44,975 nt of DNA from Ruminococcus sp. (GCA_022510945.1 JAFLSK010000010.1:1-44975), one strand, 5' to 3'. Shown: positions 7,168 to 15,337, numbered from the stretch's first letter. Numbers and translations are program-made. The notes: generated by a model from the letters alone, not told the origin.

Positions 7168-8694
7168 TTATTTATTCCAATATCTGCGGTCGAGGCTTCG
7201 GTACTGAACCGCCTCGGCGAGGTGAGTGGTCTCAATCGTCTCGCTTCCGTCGAGGTCGGCGATTGTGCGCGCGACCTTTAGTATTCGGTTGTACGCTCTC
7301 GCCGAAAGTCCCATTGATTCAAAAACACCCTCGAGCAGCTTTGCTCCCTCTTCGCTTACGGTGCAGTACTGTTCAAATTCAGAGTCCGTAAGTCGTGCGT
7401 TGCACGTTGTGTTCGAATCCTTAAAGCGTTCTGTCTGAACAGCGCGCGCCTTGTCGACGCGTTTCTTGATGTCCTCGGAGCTTTCCTCGCTGTTCTTCGC
7501 GGATAAATCCCGATATTCAACAGGAGGAACTTCTATATGAATGTCAAATCGGTCGAGCAGCGGTCCCGAGACGCGGTCGAGATAACGGTGGATTTTCGTG
7601 TCGGAACAGGTGCAATCGCGCGTCGGGTGGTTAAAATATCCGCACGGACACGGATTCATCGCCGCAATCAACATAATGTTACACGGATAGGTGTATTTTC
7701 CGCTTGCGCGCGAAACAGTCACAGTGCCGTCCTCGAGCGGCTGGCGCAGAACTTCCATCGTTTTTCTGCCAAATTCGGGCAGCTCGTCAAGAAAGAGTAT
7801 ACCGTTGTTAGCGAGCGAAATCTCGCCCGGCTTTACCGTCGCTCCGCCGCCGCTGAGTGCAACAGGGGAGACGGTGTGGTGCGGCGCTCTGAAAGGGCGC
7901 GTGCGTATGAGAGAAACGCCCTCGGGCAGAGAGCCTGCGATTGAGTGCACCTTAGTCGTTTCAATAGTTTCATCAAAGGTCATATCCGGCAAAATTGCGG
8001 GCATACGCTTCGCAAGCATACTTTTTCCCGAGCCCGGAGGGCCGATAAGCAGCACGTTGTGACCGCCTGCCGCGGCGATTTCGAGAGCGCGCTTTACCTC
8101 GTACTGACCCTTTACCTGCGCAAAGTCGGGAATTTCCTGTAGCGCTACAGGGTTGTCGGGAAGCGGCTCTGCGGGGTAAATCTGCTCAATTCCTTTTAAA
8201 TGAAGAAATAATTGATATACGCTCTTAACGGGATAGACTTCGATTCCTTTTACTACAGCACCCTCGCACGCGTTCGCCGCGGGTACATAGAGACGTTTTA
8301 TCCCGCACTCCTTGGCCTTGATTGTCATAGGCAGAACGCCGTTAACGCCGCGCAATTCTCCCGAAAGGCTGAGCTCGCCTAAAAAAGCACAGTCCGAGAT
8401 GTCCGCGCTGAGGTTGCCCGTCGCTATAAGAAAGGCTACAAAAATCGGAAGGTCGTAGATAGGGCCTTCCTTCTTGGTGTCGGCAGGAGCTAAATTCACG
8501 GTGATACGCGATACCGGGAACTCGAATCCACAGTTTTTAAACGCGTCGCGTACGCGGTCGCGGCTTTCCTTAACCGCTGTGTCTGGAAGCCCTACCATAT
8601 CGAACGCTGCTATTCCGCGCGATAGAGAAACCTCCACCTCGACCGGATAGCTGTCTATTCCGAATAAGCCGAAGCTGTTACATTTTACTACCAT
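7168..8694 (-). CDS. comM: YifB/ComM-family Mg-chelatase-like AAA+ ATPase
   Basis: This 508-residue protein has the full architecture of the YifB/ComM family: an N-terminal Lon-protease-like substrate domain (about 20-140), an AAA+ core with Walker A GPPGSGKS at 218-225 and Walker B ILFLDE at 299-304, a CPCGYFNHP...CTC cysteine cluster, and a Mg-chelatase C-terminal domain. In naturally competent Gram-negatives ComM is a hexameric helicase that promotes branch migration during recombination of incoming DNA. Its role in Clostridia is not established. The length is normal. The start codon is preceded by a weak GGTG site. Its promoter is at 8742-8770. Confidence 0.93.
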   Translation of the reverse strand: MVVKCNSFGLFGIDSYPVEVEVSLSRGIAAFDMVGLPDTAVKESRDRVRDAFKNCGFEFPVSRITVNLAPADTKKEGPIYDLPIFVAFLIATGNLSADISDCAFLGELSLSGELRGVNGVLPMTIKAKECGIKRLYVPAANACEGAVVKGIEVYPVKSVYQLFLHLKGIEQIYPAEPLPDNPVALQEIPDFAQVKGQYEVKRALEIAAAGGHNVLLIGPPGSGKSMLAKRMPAILPDMTFDETIETTKVHSIAGSLPEGVSLIRTRPFRAPHHTVSPVALSGGGATVKPGEISLANNGILFLDELPEFGRKTMEVLRQPLEDGTVTVSRASGKYTYPCNIMLIAAMNPCPCGYFNHPTRDCTCSDTKIHRYLDRVSGPLLDRFDIHIEVPPVEYRDLSAKNSEESSEDIKKRVDKARAVQTERFKDSNTTCNARLTDSEFEQYCTVSEEGAKLLEGVFESMGLSARAYNRILKVARTIADLDGSETIETTHLAEAVQYRSLDRRYWNK

Positions 8695-8741
8695 ATTTTC
8701 ACCAGATGTATTTCTATCATATGAATATAAGTATCATAACA

Positions 8742-8770
8742 ATTATACCATATGAACAAATGTTTTACAA
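8742..8770 (-). promoter_or_regulatory. promoter for the YifB-like gene
   Basis: On the minus strand TTGTAA (8770-8765) and TATAAT (8747-8742) are separated by 17 bp. The -35 box is imperfect. It points away from the sigma-factor promoter. Confidence 0.6.
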
Positions 8771-8804
8771 ACGGCATAATACCTAATTTATATGCGCTTT
8801 TGTT

Positions 8805-8828
8805 GTCGAAAGTGCACAATCGTTCGAC
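8805..8828. promoter_or_regulatory. inverted repeat in the divergent yifB/sigma-factor region
   Basis: GTCGAA (8805-8810) and TTCGAC (8823-8828) are perfect inverted arms separated by 12 bp. The right arm ends 6 bp before the -35 box of the sigma-factor gene, a typical operator position. The binding protein is unknown. Confidence 0.4.
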
Positions 8829-8834
8829 CATTTG

Positions 8835-8863
8835 TTGACAGTGAAAAATGTTTGCAGTATAAT
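8835..8863 (+). promoter_or_regulatory. consensus sigma-A promoter for the SigH-like gene
   Basis: TTGACA at 8835-8840 and TATAAT at 8858-8863 match the consensus at all twelve positions with a 17-bp spacer, so the gene is likely transcribed strongly by the housekeeping holoenzyme. Confidence 0.88.
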
Positions 8864-8893
8864 GAAGTTTAATAATAAAAAGGCGGTGATCAG

Positions 8894-9466
8894 ATGAACG
8901 GCATAGGTTACGGAAACCTCAGCGACAATCAGCTTGTTCTGCTTTTGCAGAAAGGCGACGAGCGTGCTTTTGAGGAGCTTACTATACGTTATGTAAAGCT
9001 GATTTATCAGATTTCCTACGACTTCAATGTTGACGGCTACGAGCCCGACGACCTCGTGCAGGAGGGCCTGCTTGCGTTTTTAATCGCGGGTAAAAACTTC
9101 GACGACGCCGGAGGCGCGTCATTCAAAAACTACGCCGTAATGTGTACGAAAAACCGCTTTAAAGACATAGCAAAGAAGGGCAATGCGAAGCGCGCTGTGC
9201 CGAAGTCGCAGATTATCACCCTCGACGAAATGGCAGACAGGCATGACGAAGAGCAGAATGTCGAGGATTTCGTAATCGAGCGCGATTATCTGAAAAACCT
9301 TATGCTCCACCTGCGCTCGCTTTTAAGCTCAGAGGAGCGCACGGTTTTCGATATGTACCTTAAGGGCTACTCCTACGACGAAATCGCCGACGCTACGCAG
9401 ACGAGCACTAAGAAAATAGACAACACCCTGCAAAAAATCAAGCGTAAGCTTCGTGACAGCCGCTGA
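8894..9466 (+). CDS. sigH: RNA polymerase sigma factor, SigH-like
   Basis: This 190-residue sigma-70 family protein has region 2 at about 20-95 (ERAFEELTIRYVKLIYQ, then YEPDDLVQEGLLAF, the core-binding and -10 recognition segment) and region 4 at about 135-187 with the helix-turn-helix YDEIADATQTSTKKIDNTL. The C-terminal pattern KIDNTLQKIKRKL closely resembles B. subtilis SigH, the sigma factor for the transition to stationary phase and sporulation. It lacks region 1.1 and region 3, as expected for this group. No anti-sigma gene is adjacent. It is preceded by a perfect promoter and an inverted repeat, and followed by a short strong terminator. Whether it controls sporulation here cannot be told from the window. 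Confidence 0.87.
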   Translation: MNGIGYGNLSDNQLVLLLQKGDERAFEELTIRYVKLIYQISYDFNVDGYEPDDLVQEGLLAFLIAGKNFDDAGGASFKNYAVMCTKNRFKDIAKKGNAKRAVPKSQIITLDEMADRHDEEQNVEDFVIERDYLKNLMLHLRSLLSSEERTVFDMYLKGYSYDEIADATQTSTKKIDNTLQKIKRKLRDSR

Positions 9467-9484
9467 TTGCAAAGCTCAGTTAAG

Positions 9485-9504
9485 CCGCCGCAAGGCGGTT
9501 TTTT
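9485..9504 (+). terminator. terminator after the sigma-factor gene
   Basis: CCGCC (9485-9489), a GCAA tetraloop and GGCGG (9494-9498) are followed by six T residues: a compact classic intrinsic terminator. Confidence 0.88.
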
Positions 9505-9537
9505 AAAATCAAAAATTTCATTTGGGATTCAGCTTTT

Positions 9538-9555
9538 TTTCATATATTTTTCACA
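9538..9555 (+). promoter_or_regulatory. 18-bp element shared with the ABC operon, candidate regulator site
   Basis: TTTCATATATTTTTCACA contains two TTTCA/TTTTCA half-sites with their C residues 11 bp apart, one helical turn. The same sequence with a single A/T change occurs at 12297-12314 upstream of the ABC permease. Tandem half-sites of this spacing are typical of OmpR-type response regulators. A CATAAT -10-like box follows at 9568-9573 and no good -35 is present, which would fit activation. Confidence 0.5.
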
Positions 9556-9606
9556 TTTCGTGGTTATCATAATTAAAACGATACGAAATCAAACGGAGGT
9601 ATACTT

Positions 9607-11229
9607 ATGAATAATAATCCATTTGAAAACAACTACAATACCGACGGATTTAATCCCGAGACAACCGCCGAGTCTGTTCCTGAGACAGAGCCGAAAACAG
9701 ACAGTCCGACCATCGAGGAGATTTTCAAAATTCCCGAGGACAAGACAGATACAACTCCCGACTATACACCCGACGAGTATTACAACCCCAATAATGTTAA
9801 TAAGAGTGAACCGTCGGAGAATAAGACCGATACAACTCCCGACTACACACCCGATGAGTATTACAGTCAGCGCTATGCTAATCAAACAACGCCTGCGGAG
9901 GGCTACGCGCGCTACGGCGAGAGCTACTACGGAAACACACAACCCGTAAATCAGCCCTACGCTCAGCAAAATTACAATACAGGCTACTATCAGCAGCCTT
10001 ACTATGCTCAGCCTCAACCCGTAAAGCCGAAGCCGAAAAAGGAGAAGAAACCCGTAACCCGCGGTACAATCGCTGCGGTGCTCATCATAAGTATTCTCTG
10101 CTCGACCGTACTCGGCGCAGGCGGCGGATTTGTTGCGGCGACTTTTTTAGGTAAAAATAACAGCGGTCTGTCAACCCTCGAGGTTAGTAAATCCAATGGC
10201 GACAGCTCATCCTACGCATCATCAACCGCGGAGCTCACAACGACTGAAATCGTGAAAAGAGCGGCTGACTCTGTTGTTGAAATTACGACCGAGCAGGTTG
10301 CTACGAGCTCCTTTTCGCGCCAGTATATCCAACAGGGCGCGGGCTCGGGCGTTATAATCTCGACAGACGGATACATCATTACTAACTACCACGTTATCGA
10401 GGGCGCGTCACACATCACCGTCACGCTCCGAAATCAGACTGAATACACCGAGGTCGACGTAATAGGAACGTATTCCGAGGGTGATATTGCACTGCTTAAG
10501 GTGAAGCCCGACGGTGAACTGACAGCCGCAACATTCGGTAACTCCGATAAAATTTCGGTTGGCGACTATGCTGTTGCTATAGGCAATCCACTCGGTCAGC
10601 TCGGCGGCACGGTTACGGACGGAATTATAAGCGCGCTCGACCGCGAGCTCACTATAGACGACGTGACTATGAACCTGCTCCAGACTAACGCCGAGATAAG
10701 CCCCGGTAACTCCGGCGGCGGACTTTTCAACGGCTCGGGCGAGCTTATCGGTATTGTTAATGCGAAGTCAGCGTCAACCTCAGCCGAGGGTATCGGATTC
10801 GCTATTCCGATAAACGATGTTCAGAACGTCCTCTCCGACCTCAAGCAGTACGGCTACGTTAAGGGTCAGATTGACCTCGGTATGTCGCTTACCGACATCA
10901 GCTCTACTGCACAACTGTGGATGTACGGCACATCTCAGACAGGCGTGTACGTCACAAGCGTAAACAACGGCAGCAACGCCGCGAGCGCGGGCTTCCGTTC
11001 GGGAGATATTATCACGAAGATTAACGGAACCGAGGTCACCTCGACTAAGGAAGTTAAGGCGATTATCAAAAAGCTCAAGGTGGGCGACACCGCAATCTTC
11101 GGCGTATATCGCAGCGGCAGAACAGGCACAATTAAGATGCAGCTTCAGGAGTATACGAAGGATTCTGTAACGACCAATAACAATACTGAGCAGTTTGACG
11201 ACGGTTTTCCGTGGAGCATATTTAATTAA
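9607..11229 (+). CDS. htrA: membrane-anchored HtrA/DegP-type serine protease with PDZ domain
   Basis: This protein of 540 residues has a long disordered cytoplasmic region (1-150, rich in Asn, Thr, Pro, Tyr), one membrane helix (about 154-180), a chymotrypsin-like protease domain and a PDZ domain (about 425-515). The catalytic triad is His262 (TNYHVIEG), Asp293 (EGDIALLK) and Ser369 (SPGNSGGG). Proteases of this class act outside the membrane on misfolded envelope proteins. The tail contains a 27-residue tandem duplication (KTDTTPDYTPDEYY at 46-59 and 73-86). AACGGAGG lies upstream of the ATG. In Bacillus such genes are induced by secretion stress through a two-component system; here a direct-repeat element shared with the next plus-strand operon lies upstream. 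The bidirectional terminator follows. Confidence 0.95.
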   Translation: MNNNPFENNYNTDGFNPETTAESVPETEPKTDSPTIEEIFKIPEDKTDTTPDYTPDEYYNPNNVNKSEPSENKTDTTPDYTPDEYYSQRYANQTTPAEGYARYGESYYGNTQPVNQPYAQQNYNTGYYQQPYYAQPQPVKPKPKKEKKPVTRGTIAAVLIISILCSTVLGAGGGFVAATFLGKNNSGLSTLEVSKSNGDSSSYASSTAELTTTEIVKRAADSVVEITTEQVATSSFSRQYIQQGAGSGVIISTDGYIITNYHVIEGASHITVTLRNQTEYTEVDVIGTYSEGDIALLKVKPDGELTAATFGNSDKISVGDYAVAIGNPLGQLGGTVTDGIISALDRELTIDDVTMNLLQTNAEISPGNSGGGLFNGSGELIGIVNAKSASTSAEGIGFAIPINDVQNVLSDLKQYGYVKGQIDLGMSLTDISSTAQLWMYGTSQTGVYVTSVNNGSNAASAGFRSGDIITKINGTEVTSTKEVKAIIKKLKVGDTAIFGVYRSGRTGTIKMQLQEYTKDSVTTNNNTEQFDDGFPWSIFN

Positions 11230-11242
11230 ATAACACAGCAAC

Positions 11243-11269
11243 AAAGCCTGCGCTTATTGCGCAGGCTTT
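11243..11269. terminator. bidirectional terminator between htrA and cysK
   Basis: An 11-bp stem (AAAGCCTGCGC and its complement) with the 5-nt loop TTATT separates two converging genes. A/T runs flank both sides. Confidence 0.85.
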
Positions 11270-11287
11270 AATATTTCTGTTTTAGAA

Positions 11288-12217
11288 TTATTCGTCAAAA
11301 AGGGGAGTGGAGAAATATCTCTCTGCTGTGTCGGGCAGTACGGTAACGACGGTTTTGCCTTCTCCGAGTTTCTCGGCGAGTTTCAGCGCAGCCGCCACGT
11401 TAGTTCCGCTCGAAATACCGCACATTATACCTTCCATTCGCGCGAGATCCTTTGCGGTTCTGAGCGCCTCCTCATCGGTGACTATATAGATGTTGTCGTA
11501 AATTTCGCGGTTAAGAATTTCGGGGATAATTCCGTCGCCTATACCCATCTGGAGGTGTGTGCCGATTGTTCCGCCCGCGAGGATTGCGGCGTTTTCGGGC
11601 TCAACAGCCCAGATTTCGATGTCGGGATTCTGTGCTCTAAGCGTTTCGCCTATGCCTGTGATAGTGCCGCCCGTACCGATTCCCGAGCAGAATCCGTGTA
11701 TAGGACCTGCAACCTGCTCGAGGATTTCGAGTGCGGTGTGGTGCTTGTGCGCCTTTGTATTGTTAGGATTTTCGAACTGCTGAGGAACAAAAACATTTTT
11801 ATCTTCTTCAGCCATTTTCAGCGCAGTTTGCAGACATTCCTCGATACATGCTCCGATATCGCCGTCGTCGTGGACGAGTATGACCTCTGCTCCGTAGTGA
11901 CGGACTAATTTTCTGCGTTCCTCGCTTACGGAGTCGGGCATAATGATGATTGTGCGGTACCCCTTAACAGCGCCGACCAGCGCGAGTCCGATTCCCTGGT
12001 TGCCGCTTGTAGGCTCCACGATAATGGTGTCGGGCGTGATTTTGCCTTCCTTTTCCGCCTGTGTGATCATATTAAATGCGGTGCGGGTCTTTATCGAGCC
12101 GCCGACATTCAGCCCCTCAAACTTCAGGTAAATGTCAGCGTTGCCCTTCTTATTCATACGGTTCAGGCGTACCATAGGCGTATGGCCGATAGCCTCTAAA
12201 ATATTGTTATAAATCAT
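11288..12217 (-). CDS. cysK: cysteine synthase (O-acetylserine sulfhydrylase family)
   Basis: This 309-residue PLP enzyme of fold type II makes cysteine from O-acetylserine (or a related activated serine) and sulfide in the cytoplasm. The PLP lysine is Lys43, the phosphate-binding GTGGT loop is at 181-185, and the C-terminal CGISSGTN segment is at about 266-273. Two hallmark motifs differ from textbook CysK: NVGGSIKTRTA in place of NPGGSVKDR, and PTSGNQGIG in place of PTSGNTGIG. The changed residues line the substrate site, so the acyl-serine substrate may differ. The length is normal. It is monocistronic, with promoter at 12245-12273 and CGAGG upstream of the ATG. Confidence 0.88.
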   Translation of the reverse strand: MIYNNILEAIGHTPMVRLNRMNKKGNADIYLKFEGLNVGGSIKTRTAFNMITQAEKEGKITPDTIIVEPTSGNQGIGLALVGAVKGYRTIIIMPDSVSEERRKLVRHYGAEVILVHDDGDIGACIEECLQTALKMAEEDKNVFVPQQFENPNNTKAHKHHTALEILEQVAGPIHGFCSGIGTGGTITGIGETLRAQNPDIEIWAVEPENAAILAGGTIGTHLQMGIGDGIIPEILNREIYDNIYIVTDEEALRTAKDLARMEGIMCGISSGTNVAAALKLAEKLGEGKTVVTVLPDTAERYFSTPLFDE

Positions 12218-12244
12218 AAATAACCTCGGTTAATTTTTATATAC

Positions 12245-12273
12245 ATTATAAAGTATATTTAAGCCGATTGCAA
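12245..12273 (-). promoter_or_regulatory. promoter for cysK
   Basis: On the minus strand TTGCAA (12273-12268) and TATAAT (12250-12245) are separated by 17 bp. I see no T-box or SAM riboswitch in the short leader. Confidence 0.7.
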
Positions 12274-12296
12274 TACTTAGCATTTGTTCAATTTTA

Positions 12297-12314
12297 TTTC
12301 ATTTATTTTTCACA
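12297..12314 (+). promoter_or_regulatory. 18-bp element shared with htrA, candidate regulator site
   Basis: TTTCATTTATTTTTCACA matches the element upstream of the HtrA gene (9538-9555) at 17 of 18 positions, including the 11-bp spacing of the half-sites. Further TTTCA-like repeats follow. A -10-like TACTAT lies at 12354-12359, about 40 bp downstream, so the geometry relative to the promoter is not identical to that at htrA. Confidence 0.5.
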
Positions 12315-12399
12315 CAATCTTCAAAAAACAATACGCCAGATTTCAAAAAAGGGTACTATTATAAATACAGAAAAGCAAACTTACAAGGAGGAGCCTTTG

Positions 12400-14025
12400 A
12401 TGTACATTTTCAAAAATGCAGTAAAGAGCATTACAAGAAACAAGCTGAGAAATATTCTGATTGGCATAATCGTGCTGATTATCGCAGTTTCTGCCTGCGT
12501 TTCTCTTTCGATTCAGCAGGCGGCGGAGGTCGCAAAAGAGGACACCTTAAGCAACCTTTCCGTTACAGCCCAGATTTCATTTGACAGACAAAAGGCAATG
12601 GAAGAAATGCGAAATAACGCAGACGAGGGCTCAGACGGTATGCCTGACAGAAGCAAATTTGACTTTGACATACTGCAGGGCTCGTCGCTTACGCTCGACA
12701 ACTATATGACGTACACGAAGGCTCTCGGTGACGGCGACAGCTATTACTATTCGGGAGCCTTCTCGCTCGACGCCACGGGCGATTTGCTCCCGTACGGCAC
12801 TGAGGAAGAGGATGACAGCGCTACGACGATTGACGACGACTTTATGGGCGGCAGAAATTCCGATGAAGGCGGCCAGCCGAACGGCGAGCAGTTCGGAGGC
12901 AGAGGCGGCCGGCGTTTTCAGGTTAACGAGGGCGACTTCACGGTGACGGGTTACTCGTCCTATGACGCTATGCTTTCGATGTTCGGCGAGGACGGTAGCT
13001 ACTCAATCACGGACGGCGCTATGTTCGACGAGGACTCCGACGCGCTTGAGTGCATTATCTCGAACGAGCTTGCCGCATACAACGGACTCTCCGTCGGCGA
13101 TACACTGAAGCTTTCCAACCCAAGCTGTGAGGACGAGACCTACAAGCTAAAAATCGTGGGTATTTACACTAACTCCGAGTCGTCCTCGGAGGAGAATAAC
13201 CGCTTTCGTATGAACGACCCCGCGAACAATATTTATATGAATTACACCGCGTTCTCGAAGATACTCACAAAGTCCGAGAAAGCGGCTAACACAACGACCG
13301 ACAGCAACGGGGACGAGACCTCTGCTGTGCTTACTAATAACTTAGCGTTCACCTATACCTTCGCGAGCGTTGAGAACTACGAAAGCTTTGCGGATAAGGT
13401 CTACGACCTCGGACTCAGCGACGATTACACTGTATCATCTAACGATTTGCAGGCGTATGAAAACAGCCTGCTACCGCTCGAAGCGCTCAGTCAGACCGCA
13501 ATGTGGTTCTTCTTTATCGTACTCGGCGTTGGCGGTATAATCTTAGTTACTCTCAACATCTTTAACCTGCGCGAGCGCAAGTACGAGGTAGGCGTGCTCA
13601 CCGCAATCGGTATGAAAAAGGCGAAGGTCGCTATGCAGTTTGTCACCGAGATTTTCATTGTCACATTCATCGCCCTTATAATCGGAACGAGCGTTGGCGC
13701 GGCAGTTTCCGTTCCTGCGACGAATACGCTGCTCGCAAACCAGATTCAGAGCTCGCAGACCTCAGGCGACAGAATAGGCGAAAACTTCGGATTTAAGCCT
13801 GACGGAAACGATATGAAAGGCGATATGAAGGGTGGTCCGATGGGTGATAGGTTTATGCAGTCAAGGGCTCAGAACTACGTCGACACCGTGTCGAGCGCGA
13901 CGAACCTTATTGTAGTGCTCGAGCTGATTTGTGTGGGATTGTTCCTCACGATTGCCGCAAGTCTTGCGGCGCTCATCAGCATAATGAGATACGAGCCGCT
14001 GAAAATTCTTTCAAACCGTTCGTAA
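12400..14025 (+). CDS. MacB/FtsX-type ABC transporter permease
   Basis: This permease of 541 residues has the MacB/FtsX layout: one N-terminal helix (about 14-37, after the basic NKLRN), a large extracellular core domain, then three helices in the C-terminal 150 residues. The core contains an Asp/Glu/Gly-rich insert at about 125-175 and a second Gly/Met/Asp-rich loop between the second and third helices. The start at 12400 is chosen because AAGGAGG lies 8 nt upstream; the frame is open further upstream without a ribosome binding site. Members export peptides or lipids or act as mechanotransmitters; the substrate here is unknown. The ATPase gene follows after 14 bp. Confidence 0.9.
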   Translation: MYIFKNAVKSITRNKLRNILIGIIVLIIAVSACVSLSIQQAAEVAKEDTLSNLSVTAQISFDRQKAMEEMRNNADEGSDGMPDRSKFDFDILQGSSLTLDNYMTYTKALGDGDSYYYSGAFSLDATGDLLPYGTEEEDDSATTIDDDFMGGRNSDEGGQPNGEQFGGRGGRRFQVNEGDFTVTGYSSYDAMLSMFGEDGSYSITDGAMFDEDSDALECIISNELAAYNGLSVGDTLKLSNPSCEDETYKLKIVGIYTNSESSSEENNRFRMNDPANNIYMNYTAFSKILTKSEKAANTTTDSNGDETSAVLTNNLAFTYTFASVENYESFADKVYDLGLSDDYTVSSNDLQAYENSLLPLEALSQTAMWFFFIVLGVGGIILVTLNIFNLRERKYEVGVLTAIGMKKAKVAMQFVTEIFIVTFIALIIGTSVGAAVSVPATNTLLANQIQSSQTSGDRIGENFGFKPDGNDMKGDMKGGPMGDRFMQSRAQNYVDTVSSATNLIVVLELICVGLFLTIAASLAALISIMRYEPLKILSNRS

Positions 14026-14039
14026 AGGAGGGTTGCACT

Positions 14040-14690
14040 ATGAGTTTATTAAAGCTTGACAACATTTCATATCATTACGACAAAAGCAAGGTTATGGTTT
14101 TAAATAACCTCAATATGGAGTTCGACGCGGGCAAGATTTACACGATTGTCGGTAAATCGGGCGCAGGAAAAACAACTCTGCTCTCCGTGCTATCGAGCCT
14201 TGCCGCTCCGACAGACGGCAGAATTTTCCTCGACGGAGAGGATATAACACGGTCCGACAAGTACAAATTCCGCAGCAGGCACGTCGGCGTAATTTTCCAG
14301 AATTTCAACCTGCTTACTCATCTCACGGCGCTCGAAAACGTCGTGCTGTCTATGGATATCTCGGGCAAGAAGTTCAACCGCCCTAAGAAGGAAATTGCAC
14401 TCGAACTGCTCAAAAAGGTAGGACTCAGCGAGGATGAAACGACGCGACGCGTGCTAAAGCTTTCTGGCGGACAGCAGCAGAGGGTCGCTATCGCGAGAGC
14501 GCTGTCCTATGACCCGAGCATAATCCTCGCGGACGAGCCGACAGGAAATCTCGACGGAGAAACACAGGACGAGATAATCGGAATCTTCCGTATGCTTGCC
14601 GACGAAGGAAAGTGCGTAATAATTGTTACCCATTCTCCCGAGGTTGCCGCTGCAAGCGACAAGACATATCGGCTTGAAAAAACAAAATAA
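14040..14690 (+). CDS. ABC transporter ATPase, MacB/LolD type
   Basis: This ATPase of 216 residues has Walker A GKSGAGKTT at about 39-47, the signature LSGGQQQRVAIARA and Walker B IILADEPTGNLD, the sequence style of LolD/MacB/YknY ATPases that pair with FtsX-like permeases. The start at 14040 has AAAGGAGGG upstream; the open frame extends back into the permease gene but without a start signal. It drives the permease encoded just before it. A terminator shared with the convergent folT gene follows. Confidence 0.94.
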   Translation: MSLLKLDNISYHYDKSKVMVLNNLNMEFDAGKIYTIVGKSGAGKTTLLSVLSSLAAPTDGRIFLDGEDITRSDKYKFRSRHVGVIFQNFNLLTHLTALENVVLSMDISGKKFNRPKKEIALELLKKVGLSEDETTRRVLKLSGGQQQRVAIARALSYDPSIILADEPTGNLDGETQDEIIGIFRMLADEGKCVIIVTHSPEVAAASDKTYRLEKTK

Positions 14691-14721
14691 AAGCACATAA
14701 CTGCGAAAAAAATCAAAAGCA

Positions 14722-14748
14722 AAAGCGTGCGATTAACTCGCACGCTTT
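14722..14748. terminator. bidirectional terminator between the ABC operon and folT
   Basis: An 11-bp perfect stem (AAAGCGTGCGA and its complement), loop TTAAC, is followed by CCTTTT on the plus strand and by T-rich sequence on the minus strand. Confidence 0.87.
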
Positions 14749-14752
14749 CCTT

Positions 14753-15331
14753 TTAGACGAAGTTTTCTTTTATTGCTGAATGTATTTGTGTCGTGGCTTT
14801 GCCGGCGCCGAGGATAATCAGCACCGTGGGGATAAACTTAATAACTTCGCTTATCACTCGCGCCCAAAGAAATACCATAAAGCTGTCTGCGGTGCCTGTG
14901 CCGTAGATGAAGTACAGCCAGTAGCCCGAGAGCAGAACCTCTATGAATATCGCGTTGACAGTCCACGAAATCAGCACGCTTTTTACAGTGATATTATTCT
15001 TATAAAGAAAAATACCTAAAATCACGCCCGTTAAAAATCCGTTAATCGTAAAGCCGGGGAAGTACGTCGTGCCCGCGCTGTTGATGAAGAACGAGATAAT
15101 GTCCCCGAGCGCTCCGACGAGACCTGCGCCAATCGGTCCGAAGAGCGCTGCGGCTACCGCGATAGGCAGGAAGTTAATGCTGATTTTCACCGTGTTTGCG
15201 AACAGCGGCATAGTAGCATTGGCAAAAACTCCTACGATTACTCTCAGCGCGAGGAGCATAGCGAGAGCGGTGATTGCGTACACGTTACTTAATTCTTTTG
15301 CAGAATTAAGTAGTTTTTCTTTCAGTGTCAT
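14753..15331 (-). CDS. folT: folate ECF transporter S component FolT
   Basis: This 192-residue membrane protein with about six helices is the substrate-binding subunit of an ECF importer for folates. The N-terminal half with ALRVIVGVFAN, VKISINFLPIAVAAALFGPIGAG and FFINSAGTTYFPGFTINGFLTG is typical of FolT. Assignment is strengthened by the THF riboswitch directly upstream. AGGAGG lies 7 nt before the ATG and can pair with CTCCT further up the leader. It needs the shared EcfA1-EcfA2-EcfT module. The terminator begins right after the stop. Confidence 0.93.
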   Translation of the reverse strand: MTLKEKLLNSAKELSNVYAITALAMLLALRVIVGVFANATMPLFANTVKISINFLPIAVAAALFGPIGAGLVGALGDIISFFINSAGTTYFPGFTINGFLTGVILGIFLYKNNITVKSVLISWTVNAIFIEVLLSGYWLYFIYGTGTADSFMVFLWARVISEVIKFIPTVLIILGAGKATTQIHSAIKENFV

Positions 15332-15337
15332 TTTGAC

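Noticed and set aside
8894..9466. Interpretation of the sigma factor as an ECF-type (extracytoplasmic) sigma factor with a partner anti-sigma
   Set aside because: Region 4 sequence resembles SigH more closely and no membrane anti-sigma gene is adjacent.
9741..9865. Direct repeats that might suggest a CRISPR-like or tandem DNA array
   Set aside because: There are only two units and they keep the reading frame of the HtrA tail, so this is a coding duplication.
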